Shown: positions 8,127-16,738, numbered from the stretch's first letter. The stretch is 40,181 nucleotides of DNA from Bacteroides sp. (GCA_014801585.1 JAAVDX010000002.1:1-40181), one strand, 5' to 3'. Made by a program: numbers and translations. The notes: generated by a model not told the origin, from the sequence alone.

Positions 8127-8166
8127 CTTATTAATATTTTGGTATCGTCACAGTAGAAATAAGCCG

Positions 8167-8379
8167 TTATCTGACATCATAGACCCCGGATCCGACGGGT
8201 CCGTCAAAGGTGATATCCTTCAGCCGACACCGACTGAGAAAGAGAGCTCTGGCCGGAGTGGGAGTAGTCATGAAGTCGTAGAAGTCATCCCGATTGCCGA
8301 AATGATCCTCTTTCCAATAATCATACATCTCATCCATATTTCCTGTCTGAGGTGCTACCGTGATATTATTTCTTTTCAT
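8167..8379 (-). CDS. Small protein of unknown function in the tail module
   Basis: This 70-aa soluble protein is rich in Asp, Tyr and Phe (MYDYWKEDHFGNRDDFYDFM). It is encoded between two tail genes with short gaps on both sides. No family is recognised. A promoter-like element (8384-8414) ends only four bases upstream of the ATG at 8379. If that promoter is used, the transcript would be almost leaderless from this start, and the Met at 8337 (MDEMYDYW) becomes an alternative start. Confidence 0.6.
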   Translation of the reverse strand: MKRNNITVAPQTGNMDEMYDYWKEDHFGNRDDFYDFMTTPTPARALFLSRCRLKDITFDGPVGSGVYDVR

Positions 8380-8383
8380 ACTG

Positions 8384-8414
8384 CAAAATTAAGGTTGCCG
8401 ACCGGTGCTCCAAA
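8384..8414 (-). promoter_or_regulatory. Bacteroidetes-type promoter candidate within the tail module
   Basis: On the minus strand TTTG (8411-8414) is followed after 19 bases by TAATTTTG (8384-8391), an exact match to the TTTG-N19/20-TAnnTTTG form. It would drive the 70-aa gene and the fibre genes downstream. The distance to the ATG is only four bases, which is unusually short. Confidence 0.45.
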
Positions 8415-8423
8415 GGACTGATT

Positions 8424-10499
8424 TCACTCCCCCGGGATTACGCTGACGGGAGCTATCCCCTGCTCCGCCTCAATATTGTAATTTCCTCCCGGCATGATCG
8501 CACGTAGTTTCACTTCAGTCTCGATTTCCCTCCCTGCCGGAAGAGAATATGAAGCCGAGTCGAAGAGACACCACACTCCCCGGAGAAGCAGCGGATGCAG
8601 ACCTGAGATCCGATCCATGTCGACCTGCGTAAGTCTTGCCGGGAGAGTAACGATCCGATTGTCGTGGCGCAGAATTTCGTCATACCGACTCCAGAAATTG
8701 GCGAAAAGTCCGTCGCGAAACTGGAAGTACAGAGTCAGCCTCGGCGTGGTTCCGTCGTCGGGCCGGAGCAGTTTGCCGCTGTCTGTCTCCGGAGCTGCGC
8801 GGCCGATAGTGGTTCCTCCCGAAGTATATGCAAACATAAAAGCCAACGGAGTGGAATCAGCTGTATCCTCCGTCTCTCCGGATTCCTTTATGTAGGAATG
8901 GAGATGCCGGCAACCGAAAAGATAAGCCGGACAATTCCCGAGGAAAGGCCATCCGGTCTTCCCGTGAGTCGTAGCCTTTACTACCGGCACACACTCATCC
9001 ACGCTCTCCAGATCCACGGGAGACATCCCCGGAGTCTGCGGATCCCACTTGAAATAACTCGACGATGCCTTCCTCACTCTTCCGTTGCGGCCGTCGAGCA
9101 GATACCATTGTCCGGTGACACACTCACGCGCCAGAGTGGCTGAAGAATCATCAGCGGGGTCAGTCTCGGAGAGTCCTGCAGCCGATATCCCTACTGCCTC
9201 CGGAGCCTCGCTGCGGGTGGCGTAATCACGACCGTCATCGCGGTCATCGTCCCACCAATCGTCGCGGTCGTCATCCCAACCGTCGGGCTTTTCCCAGGAG
9301 CCGTCGCGGTCGGGATCATAATCATCGTCATAATTTCCGAGATCGCCGTCCCATCGCGGAGAAGAAGTAGTCCCCTTGTTGCGCCAGTTGGCGACGTTGG
9401 TTCCCCGGCCGATATGAGTCATATCGACGCCCCTGGAGAAATCCTCAAACCGTTCGGTCAGCGGAGCTGCGCCCTCTATCGAAGTGGCGGCCGAAAGAGT
9501 GATATATTCCGACCCCTGAAATTCGATCTCCTCCGGAGCCGTCATATTTCCCGAAAGATCCATGCCGGCCGGCTCCTCCAGAATATCCCTTATCAGCCGG
9601 ATATCCACGGTGGAAGCCATAAAGTCAGTCCGGCATACCATCCCGAATCTGACATAAAGAGCATTCAGGAATTCATCTACCGTGCAATCGGGCATAAGAT
9701 CGGTGTAATGCAGTGTCCCGGAGCAGATGGCATCGACCGTGTTATTAAGCACTACGAGTCGGCGCAAGTCGGGATCCTCACGAAAGGGATTACTCAGCAC
9801 CTTGAGACCGAGATCACCGAATACGAGTTCCAGCACCTTCCAGACTCTCAGAAAGGGAGTCACACCGTATCCCGGCGGAATATTGACGTCGACAAGCGCT
9901 CCATCCACAACCCTCTTTACGGTGCCGGGCTGAGAGAAATCCTGACCTTTACGGGGAACATTCAGAATCTCCCAATATTCAGTCTCCTGCTCGTTATCGC
10001 CCGAGCCGGTGGATACCGACGCCTTCCCTACGGCCAGCGGAAAGATAGCAAGACCGTCGACTTCGATCTCCGGATCATCCGCGTAATATCTCGCAAGATT
10101 GTTGAGCCAACCACCGGGAGTGTGATCGGCATGCGGGATCGCCGGAGTCTTCAGATCGCGGAGCGACATCGACTCCCATGAGGCATAGGCCTCGGAGTTG
10201 TCGAAGCCTATATTGAATGTAATTCCGGCCGAGCGTGAGGCCTCGGTCACATTGATTAATCCCCGGCGCACTCTCGCACCGTCGACCACTGCAGCCTTCG
10301 TCATCGGTCGGTTGGGATCTCTTATGGAATCTATTCTGTAGGGAATGCCGAGTGCCAGCGAATTGCGCCGCGTCAGCGCTATCGTAGCCGGCACGGATTG
10401 GCTTCCCCTGTCGTTGAATATCGGAGAGGTCTCTTCGATCGATATAGAGAAATCCTTAGGGAGATCCAAGGGGATTCCCGAAATATCTATTCTTACCAT
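8424..10499 (-). CDS. Large tail/baseplate structural protein with Asp/Trp-rich insertion
   Basis: This 691-aa protein follows the tape measure gene, where tail hub or distal tail proteins are normally encoded. The N-terminal half is mixed alpha/beta (MVRIDISGIPLDLPKDFSISIEE) and the C-terminal half is beta-rich. Residues 384-425 form an extreme acidic segment with repeated DDDRDDWWDDDRDDGRD-type units and a DPDRDG loop. These resemble calcium-binding Asp loops, although no full EF-hand or dockerin pattern can be proven. The acidic segment looks inserted between two ordinary domains. The family is not recognised by name. Confidence 0.65.
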   Translation of the reverse strand: MVRIDISGIPLDLPKDFSISIEETSPIFNDRGSQSVPATIALTRRNSLALGIPYRIDSIRDPNRPMTKAAVVDGARVRRGLINVTEASRSAGITFNIGFDNSEAYASWESMSLRDLKTPAIPHADHTPGGWLNNLARYYADDPEIEVDGLAIFPLAVGKASVSTGSGDNEQETEYWEILNVPRKGQDFSQPGTVKRVVDGALVDVNIPPGYGVTPFLRVWKVLELVFGDLGLKVLSNPFREDPDLRRLVVLNNTVDAICSGTLHYTDLMPDCTVDEFLNALYVRFGMVCRTDFMASTVDIRLIRDILEEPAGMDLSGNMTAPEEIEFQGSEYITLSAATSIEGAAPLTERFEDFSRGVDMTHIGRGTNVANWRNKGTTSSPRWDGDLGNYDDDYDPDRDGSWEKPDGWDDDRDDWWDDDRDDGRDYATRSEAPEAVGISAAGLSETDPADDSSATLARECVTGQWYLLDGRNGRVRKASSSYFKWDPQTPGMSPVDLESVDECVPVVKATTHGKTGWPFLGNCPAYLFGCRHLHSYIKESGETEDTADSTPLAFMFAYTSGGTTIGRAAPETDSGKLLRPDDGTTPRLTLYFQFRDGLFANFWSRYDEILRHDNRIVTLPARLTQVDMDRISGLHPLLLRGVWCLFDSASYSLPAGREIETEVKLRAIMPGGNYNIEAEQGIAPVSVIPGE

Positions 10500-10533
10500 G
10501 GTAAAAAAAATGAGTTAAGGAGTTATGATAAAA

Positions 10534-13500
10534 TCAGCCTTTACGGGTGAAGGGGGCGCGGGCGCGGTCGAGTTTTTCCCGGGCCTGCTCAATATCGCGG
10601 TATACGACGTAGGCCCGGATATTCTGCAGCATCGAGCGCATCTCGGCCACACCTTCACGAAATTCGCTGAAGTCGATGGCCGGAGCCGACGTATAGCCGC
10701 CCTGCGCAAAACTGCCTCCGGAGGCCGCCGTCGCCGGCCGCCCGAGCATGCGCTGCTGCCTGATTGACTCGATCAGTCCGACGGCATCGATTACCCTCGG
10801 ATCCTTCATTATAGGCATCGGCACGACATATTCTCCTTTATGCACGATACCGGCCACTTCCAGTCGGCGCCCGTCGCCGGTGTAGCCACCGTCGGAATAT
10901 CCGGTCAGCACCCGCGTCTTCGTCGCAGTCTCTTCCGGCGATGACGCTGCGGTACGCCCGGGCTCCATATTCTTGATCTTATCTCGCTCGGCCTTGGCCG
11001 AAACTACCTGAGCCACACCCGTAGCCGTAAGCATTGCGGCCGCCACAGCACCGCCTATCGGACCCAACTGAGAGAAAGCCTTCATGATGGATACCGACGT
11101 GTCGGCGATGATCTGCGATATCTTGATGGCGAAGTCGACATCGGCATATTTCTTCTGGATCTCGAGCTTCTTATTCTCCTTCTCCTCCTCGAGAGCGGCA
11201 GTATCCTCCCCGTTGTTTTTAGCCTGCTGGATCAGCACGTCGTACTTTGCGTCCGACGTGGCGATCTCGGCATTCTGTATGGCCGTGAACATCGATGAAG
11301 AGAGTCCGGAATAATAATCGTAGTATTGCTTGGCCGAATTGACCTGAAGCTCGAGTTTCTTCTTCTGAAAACCCTTCTCGTCAATCAGAGCACGGGCATG
11401 CATCGACTTCAGCTGATTCAGCTGACGCTCATATTCATCATTCCAGCTCAGACCGGCATTCTCCCGGAGCGCCCACTGCTGCTCCTGATATTGATAGTTG
11501 AGTGCGGCGAGCCGGCGGTTTTTCTCCGCCTCGAGAGCCAAGGCCTGATCCGATCCGGCTTCCACCATCCCGATCATAGTGTCGTAAGTGGCCTCGATAT
11601 CCTTACATTGCATTTCATAAGATCGGGCTATCGAGCCGAACGATTCGGGATTCTCCATCATGCTCCGGAGTCGGGCAGCCCAGTTGCCTGTGTCGGTAAG
11701 AATCTGCGACTGCATCTTTCGGATATCTCCCGATATTGAATCCAGGGCCTGCCGGCGGTCGTTCTCGCTCATATAATCGGCCTGCTCCACTTCGGAATAA
11801 TATCGACGGAGTTCGGCCATCTGGTCGGCATGCAGATCCTTCTGATTGCGGAGACGCATAAGATCGGCCTGTCCCTCAGTGATTGTCTGCTTCCGGAGAG
11901 CCACTTCGATTATGTCGTTCTGCTCGTCGACACCCTCCTGAAGCACCTCCATATACGTCTTATGAGCGTCGGAGGCCTGCCGGGCGCGGGCAGCATTGAT
12001 TTCTGACTGAGCCTTCAGGACATCGCCGGCTATCTTATTCTGCCGGTCCTCAATCTTGTTGATAAGATCCTTATTGGTGGCAGCCGTCTTCTTCTTCAGG
12101 GCAGTCAGCGCCCCATCAAGATCATTACAATAGCGGATTATCTCCTTATTCTTCCGGATCACGTAGTCGCTGTCGGACAGATCATCCTTGAGCTGCTCAA
12201 GGCTCAGCATATTCTCCCCGTGGAGCTTATCAGCCGCTGCAGTGGCCTCCTTTATCGGATCTTTCTTCGGAGGCTGCGAACCGGATCCCTTGCCCGGCTT
12301 TTTATCGCCACCCTCCGGAGATCCGCCGGCCGCCGGAGTCGAATTCAGCTCGGAGAGGTCGGTATCGGTCTCATTCAGGTATTTTTCAAAACCTTTTCGT
12401 TTCTGAGTCTCAGGAGTATTGAGCGACTCAAAATAATCCTCAAAACTCATGTTCTTAAACTGCGTGTTGACATTGCGCATCGTATTGCCCATGGCCTTTT
12501 GCCCCTCTGTGCCATTTTTCGCCATAGTATCCCAGATGCTATCCATCTTTTTCGAATTGGGATTATCCTGAGAATTTTTCCACTTCGTATACTGATCACG
12601 CTTCACCTTGGATTCTTCCTCAATCAGATCCTTATAAGCATTCTGATTGGCCTCGAGTTCGAGTTTCTTTTTCAACTGCTTGAGATAATCCTTCAGAGCC
12701 TGGGTATTAGCGCGGACCTTACCGGTCTCGGCATCCAGCTGAGCATTATATCCGGGGATAATCCTATTGAGCTCGTTGATAGCCCGGATGCGCTGCTCCT
12801 TGGCCAGAGTCTCATCATTCTGAATCTTTACAAGTTTATCTATCTTATCCTTCTGAGTCTCATACTTCACTCCGGCATCCGCCATAGCATCATTATAGCG
12901 CTTAGTGGCTTCATCAAGTTCTTCCGTCTTTTTCTCCGTCTTATCGAGCGCTGAACAATACGCCACTATGCCGGCTACGAGTGCGGCCAGCAAGCCCACC
13001 ACCAATCCGATAGGATTAGCCTTCAGGGCAGCGTTGAAAAGATGGGTGGCCTTGGTAGCGAGGTTCGTACCTTGGATGTCGGCATAAGTAGTCGTTATCT
13101 TGGTGCGGGCGGCTATCACCCACGACTTGATAGCGGCAGCCCACCCTTTGACACTCTCGACTGCCTTCATCGAGGCCGCCCGGTAAGCGATTACGGCCAC
13201 TACAAGAGAGTTGAGAACCACCTTGAAGCCGGTACTTTCTTTTGCCAGATCACTGATGATTTTTACACCCTTCCCGAGCACGCTTAACAACGCGCCGAAC
13301 GCGCCGACCACCGCCATGACGATACGTCCCAGCGGCGCGAACATGTCGATCATATCTCCCAGCCAGGTCACCACCTCGGAAGCTCCGTTGAATAATCCCT
13401 TCAGGACATGGCGGAGTTCAAAGAATTTCAATACGAGTCCCTCGATGGCCGATTCAAATCCGGCCCAGCCGGCATCCGACGTGTCGGTCATAGTTTCGGT

Positions 13501-14793
13501 CATATTGTTGAAACCATCGGTGCAGCCCGTAATGCCGTCCCGCAGTTCGATCATGGCGTCGGTGCCGGCAAGGAATGACTGAAAGGCCGCCACGGACGAT
13601 TTGTCGGTAAGATCGAGAGCCTTTGCGAGATCGATCCCTTCGGAATTCAGTTTCTTAAGCCCGGCCACCAATTCGTCGAGATTGCTCACCGGCTTTCCGA
13701 GAGCCTTGGCAAGATCGCCCGATGAATCTGCCATATTCAGCAGGATATTTCGTGTGGCGGTAGCCGCCGAAGAAGCATCGAAACCGGCATTGGCCAACTG
13801 TCCTAAGAGAGCCGTAGTATCCTCGATTGACATGCCGAAGGCAGCCGCAACCGGTCCGGCCGTAGAAAGCGCAGTCTCGAGTTTGCCGAAATCGAGCGAC
13901 GACTTATTAGTGGCTACGGCAAAGGAGGCGAGCACTTCTTCAGTGTCGGCAGCATCCTTTCCGAAGATTCGCAGAGCCGCCCCGGCGAAGGCCGAAGCAC
14001 TGCCGAGATCCGCACCGACGGCCTGCGAGAATTTCAATACTGCAGGGGTCATCGCCTCGATCGCGTCGGTGGAAAAACCGAGTTTGGCGAGTTCGGTCTG
14101 CAGCGAGGTGACGTCGGAGGCCGTGGCGGTAGTGGTGCGTCCGAGGAGTTTCGCCTGCTCGGTCAGAGAAGATATCCCGTCGATATTGGTGCCTAATATG
14201 GCAGCAAGGCGGGCATTCGACGACTCAAAGTCCATAATCGTAGTGGCAGCCTTCTTGAATGCTCCGGTTACCACATCAATTATTTTTTCTCCTATTGACC
14301 ATAATCCACCCTTCAAAATCTCCTGAACCGAAGTGAGATTCTTAAATTTTTCCCATAATGTTTGTGCAGGTTTTGATGCTTCCGCAAGTGCTTCTTTACA
14401 TGCATTGACTTGCTGACTAAGTTCTTTCCATTTTTCAGGCTGCTGAGCCTTAGAGGTATTGCGGAACTCGGCTTGAAGATGTCTAAGGCGCTTTTGCAAT
14501 TGATTTGCTGTCATATCGCCTAAGTTCATACATTTGGTCAATTGGCTTATCTTATCCTTATTTTCAGATATTGACCGATTATATTCACTTATCGAATTCC
14601 GAAGATTCTTCCATTCCGTTGATCCTTTTTTCCCTTCTGCCTCTAATTTGGCCATTGCTTTCCGAGTGGCAGAGGTCTGAGCCTGAAGATCCTTATTCTC
14701 CTTCTCCAGTTTATGAATCTCTTCCTGAACTTGTGAAACATTCAGCGTAAGAGTCCAATTTATATAATCTTGAGATAATCGATTTCTTGACAT
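10534..14793 (-). CDS. Phage tail tape measure protein
   Basis: This 1419-aa protein sets tail length and takes part in DNA ejection. Residues 1-165 are coiled coil (VQEEIHKLEKENKDLQAQTSATRKAMAKLE). Residues about 180-420 match the PhageMin_Tail/TP901 tape-measure core (ARLAAILGTNIDGISSLTEQAKLLGRTTTATASDVTSLQTELAKLGFS). Several hydrophobic segments follow (IVMAVVGAFGALLSVLG, PIGLVVGLLAALVAGIVAY and, near the end, PIGGAVAAAMLTATGVAQVV), and long helices lie between them. By the usual rule of about 0.15 nm per residue the tail would be around 210 nm. The first 500 bases of the gene look more AT-rich than the rest. A -7-like promoter box lies just upstream. Confidence 0.93.
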   Translation of the reverse strand: MSRNRLSQDYINWTLTLNVSQVQEEIHKLEKENKDLQAQTSATRKAMAKLEAEGKKGSTEWKNLRNSISEYNRSISENKDKISQLTKCMNLGDMTANQLQKRLRHLQAEFRNTSKAQQPEKWKELSQQVNACKEALAEASKPAQTLWEKFKNLTSVQEILKGGLWSIGEKIIDVVTGAFKKAATTIMDFESSNARLAAILGTNIDGISSLTEQAKLLGRTTTATASDVTSLQTELAKLGFSTDAIEAMTPAVLKFSQAVGADLGSASAFAGAALRIFGKDAADTEEVLASFAVATNKSSLDFGKLETALSTAGPVAAAFGMSIEDTTALLGQLANAGFDASSAATATRNILLNMADSSGDLAKALGKPVSNLDELVAGLKKLNSEGIDLAKALDLTDKSSVAAFQSFLAGTDAMIELRDGITGCTDGFNNMTETMTDTSDAGWAGFESAIEGLVLKFFELRHVLKGLFNGASEVVTWLGDMIDMFAPLGRIVMAVVGAFGALLSVLGKGVKIISDLAKESTGFKVVLNSLVVAVIAYRAASMKAVESVKGWAAAIKSWVIAARTKITTTYADIQGTNLATKATHLFNAALKANPIGLVVGLLAALVAGIVAYCSALDKTEKKTEELDEATKRYNDAMADAGVKYETQKDKIDKLVKIQNDETLAKEQRIRAINELNRIIPGYNAQLDAETGKVRANTQALKDYLKQLKKKLELEANQNAYKDLIEEESKVKRDQYTKWKNSQDNPNSKKMDSIWDTMAKNGTEGQKAMGNTMRNVNTQFKNMSFEDYFESLNTPETQKRKGFEKYLNETDTDLSELNSTPAAGGSPEGGDKKPGKGSGSQPPKKDPIKEATAAADKLHGENMLSLEQLKDDLSDSDYVIRKNKEIIRYCNDLDGALTALKKKTAATNKDLINKIEDRQNKIAGDVLKAQSEINAARARQASDAHKTYMEVLQEGVDEQNDIIEVALRKQTITEGQADLMRLRNQKDLHADQMAELRRYYSEVEQADYMSENDRRQALDSISGDIRKMQSQILTDTGNWAARLRSMMENPESFGSIARSYEMQCKDIEATYDTMIGMVEAGSDQALALEAEKNRRLAALNYQYQEQQWALRENAGLSWNDEYERQLNQLKSMHARALIDEKGFQKKKLELQVNSAKQYYDYYSGLSSSMFTAIQNAEIATSDAKYDVLIQQAKNNGEDTAALEEEKENKKLEIQKKYADVDFAIKISQIIADTSVSIMKAFSQLGPIGGAVAAAMLTATGVAQVVSAKAERDKIKNMEPGRTAASSPEETATKTRVLTGYSDGGYTGDGRRLEVAGIVHKGEYVVPMPIMKDPRVIDAVGLIESIRQQRMLGRPATAASGGSFAQGGYTSAPAIDFSEFREGVAEMRSMLQNIRAYVVYRDIEQAREKLDRARAPFTRKG

Positions 14794-14816
14794 TGCATCA
14801 AATATTAATTATGATG

Positions 14817-14824
14817 CAAAGCTA
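14817..14824 (-). promoter_or_regulatory. Possible -7 box ahead of the tape measure gene
   Basis: TAGCTTTG on the minus strand matches the TAnnTTTG -7 consensus and lies 24 bases upstream of the tape measure ATG. No good TTTG is present at the expected upstream distance. A separate promoter here would make sense because a terminator (14857-14892) closes the preceding gene. Confidence 0.35.
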
Positions 14825-14856
14825 AAGGATGATTAAGGTATTAAGAAGGACAAAAG

Positions 14857-14892
14857 AAGCGGGAGAAAGCCTTTTCACTCCTCCCGCTTTTT
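14857..14892 (-). terminator. Rho-independent terminator after the membrane gene (possibly bidirectional)
   Basis: AAGCGGGAG (14857-14865) pairs with CTCCCGCTT (14881-14889), a 9-bp stem with a 15-base loop. The minus-strand side is followed by CTTTTG and the plus-strand side by a run of T. It lies downstream of the gene at 14931-15392 and upstream of the tape measure gene, so it isolates the former as a separate unit. Confidence 0.7.
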
Positions 14893-14930
14893 ATAATTCT
14901 TCAAAAAATATGATTTTGGAAAGTCAGACA

Positions 14931-15392
14931 TTAGTCTATTTTTCGGAATGTCATTCCTCCAAGATATTCATATCTACTGCCGTTTGTTAAAGTGTGGATC
15001 ACATGGCTGCTTCTTCCGGGTCTCTCTTTACTCAATGTGTTATCAAGGACCCACCGATAAAAAGCCCACTCCTTCTCAAAATCCTCATCATAATTATCAT
15101 CATAATCATCCATATAGTCATCCTCATATATTTCAGATTCATCATAATCTAAATCTTCCATAATTCGGACGCGGGCTTCTTTTTCAAGTCTTTCCTTTCG
15201 AAGTTTCTTAATTCTCTCCGCTCTGGCGATTTTCTTTGCTTTTGGAGTATTACCGTATAACAATAGTCCTATAAACCCGGCAAACATGATAACAATCGCA
15301 ATTATAACACTATCATCCATGGACAATCCCAAGCAGTGAAGGGGTAATGCCAGTAACAACAGAATTAATATAAAATAGCCGATAAACTTCAT
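14931..15392 (-). CDS. Small membrane protein, moron-like, unknown function
   Basis: This 153-aa protein has two N-terminal hydrophobic segments (about 5-22 and 28-46), then a basic stretch (PKAKKIARAERIKKLRKERLEKEAR), a very acidic stretch (SEIYEDDYMDDYDDNYDEDF) and a short C-terminal domain ending in a Gly-rich strand (TNGSRYEYLGGMTFRKID). It is much more AT-rich than the genes on either side and has its own promoter (15427-15458) and terminator (14857-14892). An independently transcribed, compositionally foreign gene within the late operon is the definition of a moron, often expressed in lysogens. Function cannot be read from the sequence. Superinfection exclusion is one possibility. Confidence 0.7.
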   Translation of the reverse strand: MKFIGYFILILLLLALPLHCLGLSMDDSVIIAIVIMFAGFIGLLLYGNTPKAKKIARAERIKKLRKERLEKEARVRIMEDLDYDESEIYEDDYMDDYDDNYDEDFEKEWAFYRWVLDNTLSKERPGRSSHVIHTLTNGSRYEYLGGMTFRKID

Positions 15393-15426
15393 TACACAAA
15401 AAACAGATAGATATGATTATATAACG

Positions 15427-15458
15427 CAAATATAACAAAAGTTATCGGATTCTACAAG
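15427..15458 (-). promoter_or_regulatory. Promoter of the moron-like membrane gene
   Basis: On the minus strand CTTG (15455-15458) stands 20 bases upstream of TATATTTG (15427-15434), a good match to the Bacteroidetes promoter. The predicted transcription start is about 25-30 bases before the ATG at 15392. Confidence 0.6.
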
Positions 15459-15497
15459 TTTCCGTTAACGATTCTGCCGGATCTGCGGCGGCCGGAG

Positions 15498-15728
15498 TCA
15501 GAACTTGAAGTTCGAGAGGGTCTTAATGTTTTTCCGCAGATCCTGGAGCAGAAGGAAGGAGGATATCATCTGATCGTGGGTGAGCCCGATGGGATGGGCC
15601 ACCATCGACCGACAGGCATCATCGAGAGCCCCGATCAGTTCCAGCGGCAATTCCGTATCCTCCTGAAGATCCCGTAATATCGCCAGAATCTCTTCGTTGA
15701 GTATCGCACCATTTATTTCCATATTCAT
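15498..15728 (-). CDS. Small helical protein of unknown function
   Basis: This 76-aa, all-helical, acidic protein (NEEILAILRDLQEDTELPLELIGALDDACRSM) is the last gene of a three-gene unit with 4-bp overlaps. Its start overlaps the stop of the preceding gene, and the codons of that gene's EEKGG tail provide a strong ribosome binding site (AAAGGAGG). No family is recognised. It lies upstream of the tape measure gene with only the moron between, so a tail-assembly role is possible. Confidence 0.65.
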   Translation of the reverse strand: MNMEINGAILNEEILAILRDLQEDTELPLELIGALDDACRSMVAHPIGLTHDQMISSFLLLQDLRKNIKTLSNFKF

Positions 15729-16207
15729 TCCGCACCTCCTTTCTCTTCGGGGACTGCGGCCGGATAGGATTCGACGGCCAGACCGGCGGCATCTACGGCG
15801 ATCGAGGCTGCCTGAGCTGCTGCTTCGGCGAATCCTTCGATCACTACTTCATTGGCGGCCGCTTCTTCGCGTTGCCGGAGGAGTTCTTCAACGTGGAGAT
15901 GATTGGCGCGGTTGCGCGTGGCGCGAAGAAGGCGGGTCTGCGACAGTTCCTTGCAGATTAGCGAATTCATCGCCTTCATGGCGACTACGTAGTCTTCGAT
16001 CTGCGCACGGAGATCCTTGGCATCGCGGTTGGCCTGGTTGAAGATCTGACCGCGGCGCTCGTCGAGCACAGCGAGCCGATATTTGAGTTCATTGGTGCGT
16101 CCGCAATATTCGGAATTAAATTCGAGGTCCTCGATTTCGGTGCGGATTCGTTGGATTTCGGTGCGGATATCGTCGAAGGGAATCCGCCATGAGCTATAAT
16201 CCATCAT
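15725..16207 (-). CDS. Coiled-coil protein of unknown function
   Basis: This 160-aa protein is almost entirely helical with heptad-like spacing (FDDIRTEIQRIRTEIEDLEF; EYCGRTNELKYRLAVLDERR), followed by an Ala-rich helix (about 115-145) and a C-terminal EEKGGAE. It overlaps its neighbours by 4 bp on each side, so the three genes are translationally coupled. The family is not recognised. Confidence 0.65.
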   Translation of the reverse strand: MMDYSSWRIPFDDIRTEIQRIRTEIEDLEFNSEYCGRTNELKYRLAVLDERRGQIFNQANRDAKDLRAQIEDYVVAMKAMNSLICKELSQTRLLRATRNRANHLHVEELLRQREEAAANEVVIEGFAEAAAQAASIAVDAAGLAVESYPAAVPEEKGGAE

Positions 16208-16488
16208 GCGTTGCCTCCTTTCTCCTCCCGGGCGGGGAGGTCGTGGCCATCGGCGAGCGTGTCGGGATCGTAGCCGGAGGGCGCTAAGGTGAAGGGATAG
16301 AGGGTGGCGAAAAATGCCAGGCCCGAGATCAGGGCCGCGGCGAAACTGCTGCCGTCGACGACGCTGATGAGCGTAAGAAGGCCTGTGATGGCCACCATGT
16401 CGGGACGCTCCCGACGGATCACTTCGCGGACGCTACCCGCGATCTTCCGGATTCTCTCCTCCGGACGGAGTTCAATGGTCTTTTCCAT
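16204..16488 (-). CDS. Small membrane protein of unknown function
   Basis: This 94-aa protein has a basic cytoplasmic-type N-terminus (ELRPEERIRKIAGSVREVIRRERPD), two closely spaced hydrophobic segments (about 31-47 and 50-70) and a C-terminal tail ending EEKGGNA, whose codons form the ribosome binding site of the next gene. It is the first gene of the three-gene unit running to 15498. Its leader (16494-16595) contains a promoter -7 box embedded in two interleaved perfect inverted repeats. Size and topology could fit a holin-like or superinfection-exclusion protein, but there is no direct evidence for either. Confidence 0.65.
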   Translation of the reverse strand: MEKTIELRPEERIRKIAGSVREVIRRERPDMVAITGLLTLISVVDGSSFAAALISGLAFFATLYPFTLAPSGYDPDTLADGHDLPAREEKGGNA

Positions 16489-16493
16489 TTGTA

Positions 16494-16595
16494 GGAGTGT
16501 TTAGCTTATAGACAGAAAAACGGCTGTCATATCCCGTCGCTAAACACTCCCAAAGTTACCCGAAGGCAGAAATTGAAAATTGGATATGACAGCCG
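16494..16595 (-). promoter_or_regulatory. Leader with -7 box and two interleaved perfect inverted repeats
   Basis: GGAGTGTTTAGC (16494-16505) is the reverse complement of GCTAAACACTCC (16539-16550). CGGCTGTCATATCC (16521-16534) is the reverse complement of GGATATGACAGCCG (16582-16595). The two pairs are interleaved (A, B, A', B'). A TAACTTTG -7 box (minus strand, 16551-16558) lies between A' and B' and points at the gene starting at 16488. The arms may be operator DNA, alternative RNA stems in the leader, or recombination sites for promoter inversion. Confidence 0.7.
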
Positions 16596-16735
16596 AAATT
16601 ATTTCAACTGCGATTGGTCAACAAAAAATTTTGAACCCCGTGGAGTCCTGACGTATGGGCATAAAAAAAGCCCGTAAGTGATTGCGGACGTTAACGGTGT
16701 CCTGCCGCCGGAGTTAAACCCGGGAGTATTTAGCA
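16596..16735. other. Intergenic stretch without a gene
   Basis: This stretch contains no convincing gene. GGAGTATTTAGC at 16723-16734 differs by one base from the A motif of the leader at 16494-16505. It lies just downstream of the orphan promoter at 16739-16769. A run of T after GGGC (minus strand, around 16663-16673) could be a pause or weak termination site. Confidence 0.5.
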
Positions 16736-16738
16736 CTG

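Noticed and set aside
12220..12954. Long plus-strand frames opposite the tape measure and tail genes (also 13601-14326 and 9414-10181)
   Set aside because: They are antisense to clearly recognisable structural genes, lack ribosome binding sites and show no protein-like motifs.
14931..15392. Repeated acidic codons (Asp/Tyr) suggesting a CRISPR-like or simple repeat
   Set aside because: The repetition is only amino-acid bias within one gene. There are no regular spacers, and no CRISPR array was found anywhere in the window.
16663..16680. GGGC-T7-GCCC as a rho-independent terminator
   Set aside because: The T run lies in the loop rather than after the stem and only four base pairs form without a mismatch.
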